Shown: positions 62,952 through 64,000 of the stretch, piece by piece
How the letters are laid out: each line of letters opens with the position of its first letter
Numbering within the stretch: position 1 is the stretch's first letter
Assembly: GCA_964364175.1 (NCBI GenBank)
Contig: CAYILR010000009.1
Location: 38,108-102,107 of the forward strand
DNA from: CAYILR01 sp964364175
GTDB lineage: Bacteria > Bdellovibrionota > UBA1018
Direction of reading: 5' to 3'
Length of the DNA stretch: 64,000 nucleotides
Program-made: the position numbers and the translations under genes
Notes under the pieces: generated by a model
The model's input: the letters and a program-made list of their open reading frames with translations, nothing else
Told to the model about the DNA's origin: nothing
Database searches by the model: none

Positions 62952-63977
62952 CTAAATTCGATAAAGTGTCAGAGCATAAAAAACCATGCCGACACAGAGT
63001 GCTGAGTTGCTTGAGCACGCAGTTGTGAAATTAGTGGATGTGAAACCCAAAGCCTTGATGCGACTGATCTGAATCACGCTGAGATTTTCGTCCGCAGCGG
63101 TCGGCATTAGAAATTGCTTGGTCGTCGTGCCGCCTCCACCTGTGTTGCGAGCCGTATTGACGTAACCGGAGAAGGGAGGAGTCAGCATCAAATAAGGCTG
63201 CACGACTTCACCCGCGCTGTGCTTCAGATAAATCTGCCAAACCGAATCCGCGCAGCCGGGATTGCTGGGAGTGAACAGTCCATTCGCAAAACACGAAGTC
63301 GGTGTCAAAGGCGCAGAGTTGAACGCAGACGATGCATACTCCAAAACCGCAAGAATATTTTCGTTCGCCGCCAGGCCGCCAGTTTTCGATCGATCGAGAA
63401 CCACACGAATGTACACCCCATCGTCACCGCCGCCAGTTCCGTCGCGCGCCGATGCGCCATTGGTGCAGTCATACTCGCTGACTCGGAAGAGCCCCACGGG
63501 TGCTCCGCAGGGAACTGGGTCTGTGTCCGTCCCGGAGGTCAAATTGAAATTGCAAACCGTATTGGTATCTTCACCCGATTGAGAAAATCGAGCGCACGAT
63601 GGATTAGTAGCCGATCCATTGCTGCTCCCACTCACCCCAACCTCAACCGAGCTCACCCATTTGGGCCAAGATTCGGACGTAGAGCCACTCGCCAACAACG
63701 TTCCATCCGCATTGAAAGCACGCGTAGCCTTGTGTCCACCGCCAGGAACCGCCAACGTACCGCCCGATCCCGGAGCATCAAAACTACCACTAGTGCCAGA
63801 CTGCTTAAAATAAAACCGAGCAGTCTTACTGATCAACACACTCGACGAACTCAACGAACTAGCCGAAGTCGACCCACTCGGAGAAGGAGCCACATTCACC
63901 GCCAACCGAGAATTAGAAGTACACCCCCCGCCCCCGATCCCGCCCCCGATCACCAAAAAGAATAGCAGGGGGTTCAC
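62952..63977 (-). CDS. Lipoprotein with Ser/Gly-rich linker
   Basis: 341 aa with a GTG start near the window end. Signal MNPLLFFLVIGGGIGGGG then Cys (lipobox GGGC, unusually glycine-rich), followed by a Ser-rich linker (SPSGSTSASSLSSSSVL) and a beta-rich domain of about 280 residues with four or five Cys that could pair. The ending ICVGMVFYALTLYRI-like tail is hydrophobic. No known domain is evident. The ATG at 63982 is out of frame and closes after two codons. Upstream of the Kelch lipoprotein in one operon, so the two may form a surface pair. The promoter lies outside the window. Confidence 0.7.
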   Translation of the reverse strand: MNPLLFFLVIGGGIGGGGCTSNSRLAVNVAPSPSGSTSASSLSSSSVLISKTARFYFKQSGTSGSFDAPGSGGTLAVPGGGHKATRAFNADGTLLASGSTSESWPKWVSSVEVGVSGSSNGSATNPSCARFSQSGEDTNTVCNFNLTSGTDTDPVPCGAPVGLFRVSEYDCTNGASARDGTGGGDDGVYIRVVLDRSKTGGLAANENILAVLEYASSAFNSAPLTPTSCFANGLFTPSNPGCADSVWQIYLKHSAGEVVQPYLMLTPPFSGYVNTARNTGGGGTTTKQFLMPTAADENLSVIQISRIKALGFTSTNFTTACSSNSALCVGMVFYALTLYRI

Positions 63978-64000
63978 TGCATTAATTATTCTGAATCTGC

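Overview
The window is a dense stretch of Gram-negative bacterial chromosome with about 55 protein genes, no rRNA or tRNA that I could find, and no insertion sequence or CRISPR array. Lipoproteins, a beta-barrel-like protein, KdsD (LPS precursor synthesis) and Tat/Sec-exported redox proteins show an outer membrane. The EF-G type (AHIDSGKT G1 motif), the purine-rich long hairpins and the many exported proteins without clear relatives make me lean towards the Bdellovibrionota/Oligoflexia or another former deltaproteobacterial lineage. That placement is an inference.

Layout. Positions 1-10046 hold mostly housekeeping genes: an AlkP-superfamily hydrolase (cut by the window edge), an ATP-grasp enzyme, EF-G, an AAA/DUF4143-type ATPase, LeuS and KdsD. 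Positions 10255-17019 are a clade-II-type nitrous oxide reductase operon: cytochrome c, fasciclin-domain protein, Sec-exported NosZ, a membrane-domain/NosL fusion, NosD, NosF and NosY. An attenuator-like leader (17141-17263) precedes a first NnrS-like membrane protein. Next come an acyl-CoA dehydrogenase head-to-head with a GMC oxidoreductase, an AttH/CrtC-like protein and a canonical NnrS. Positions 26667-29905 hold a cupredoxin, SCO protein, NirV-like protein and a NirK-cytochrome c fusion. Positions 30118-37177 are an operon for an exported NXR/NarG-type molybdoenzyme (alpha, beta, heme-b gamma, TorD-type chaperone) led by an unrecognised 276-aa protein. Positions 37201-44408 form an almost complete molybdenum cofactor block: moaA, a moaC-mogA fusion, a MOT1-like molybdate transporter, moeA, moaD, moaE, mobA, one unknown, and a convergent moeB-rhodanese. 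From 44456 to the right edge there are a cytochrome c, secreted and lipoproteins, a PLP decarboxylase, an inositol monophosphatase/aminotransferase pair, HflX, a retropepsin-like/PDZ protein with a subtilase, a cNMP-binding protein and two large lipoproteins.

Together, 10-44 kb reads as a denitrification island. Molybdate uptake and Moco synthesis feed an outward-facing nitrate reductase (or nitrite oxidoreductase). NirK reduces nitrite to NO, NosZ reduces N2O, and small cytochromes and a cupredoxin are plausible electron carriers. No NO reductase, no NarI-like membrane anchor and no dedicated regulator lie in the window. The least explained signals are the NXR-linked unknown protein, the leader before the first nnrS-like gene, two long structured hairpins (49271-49400 and 53425-53561, the latter reading into a signal peptide), and several genes whose -10 box lies almost on the start codon.
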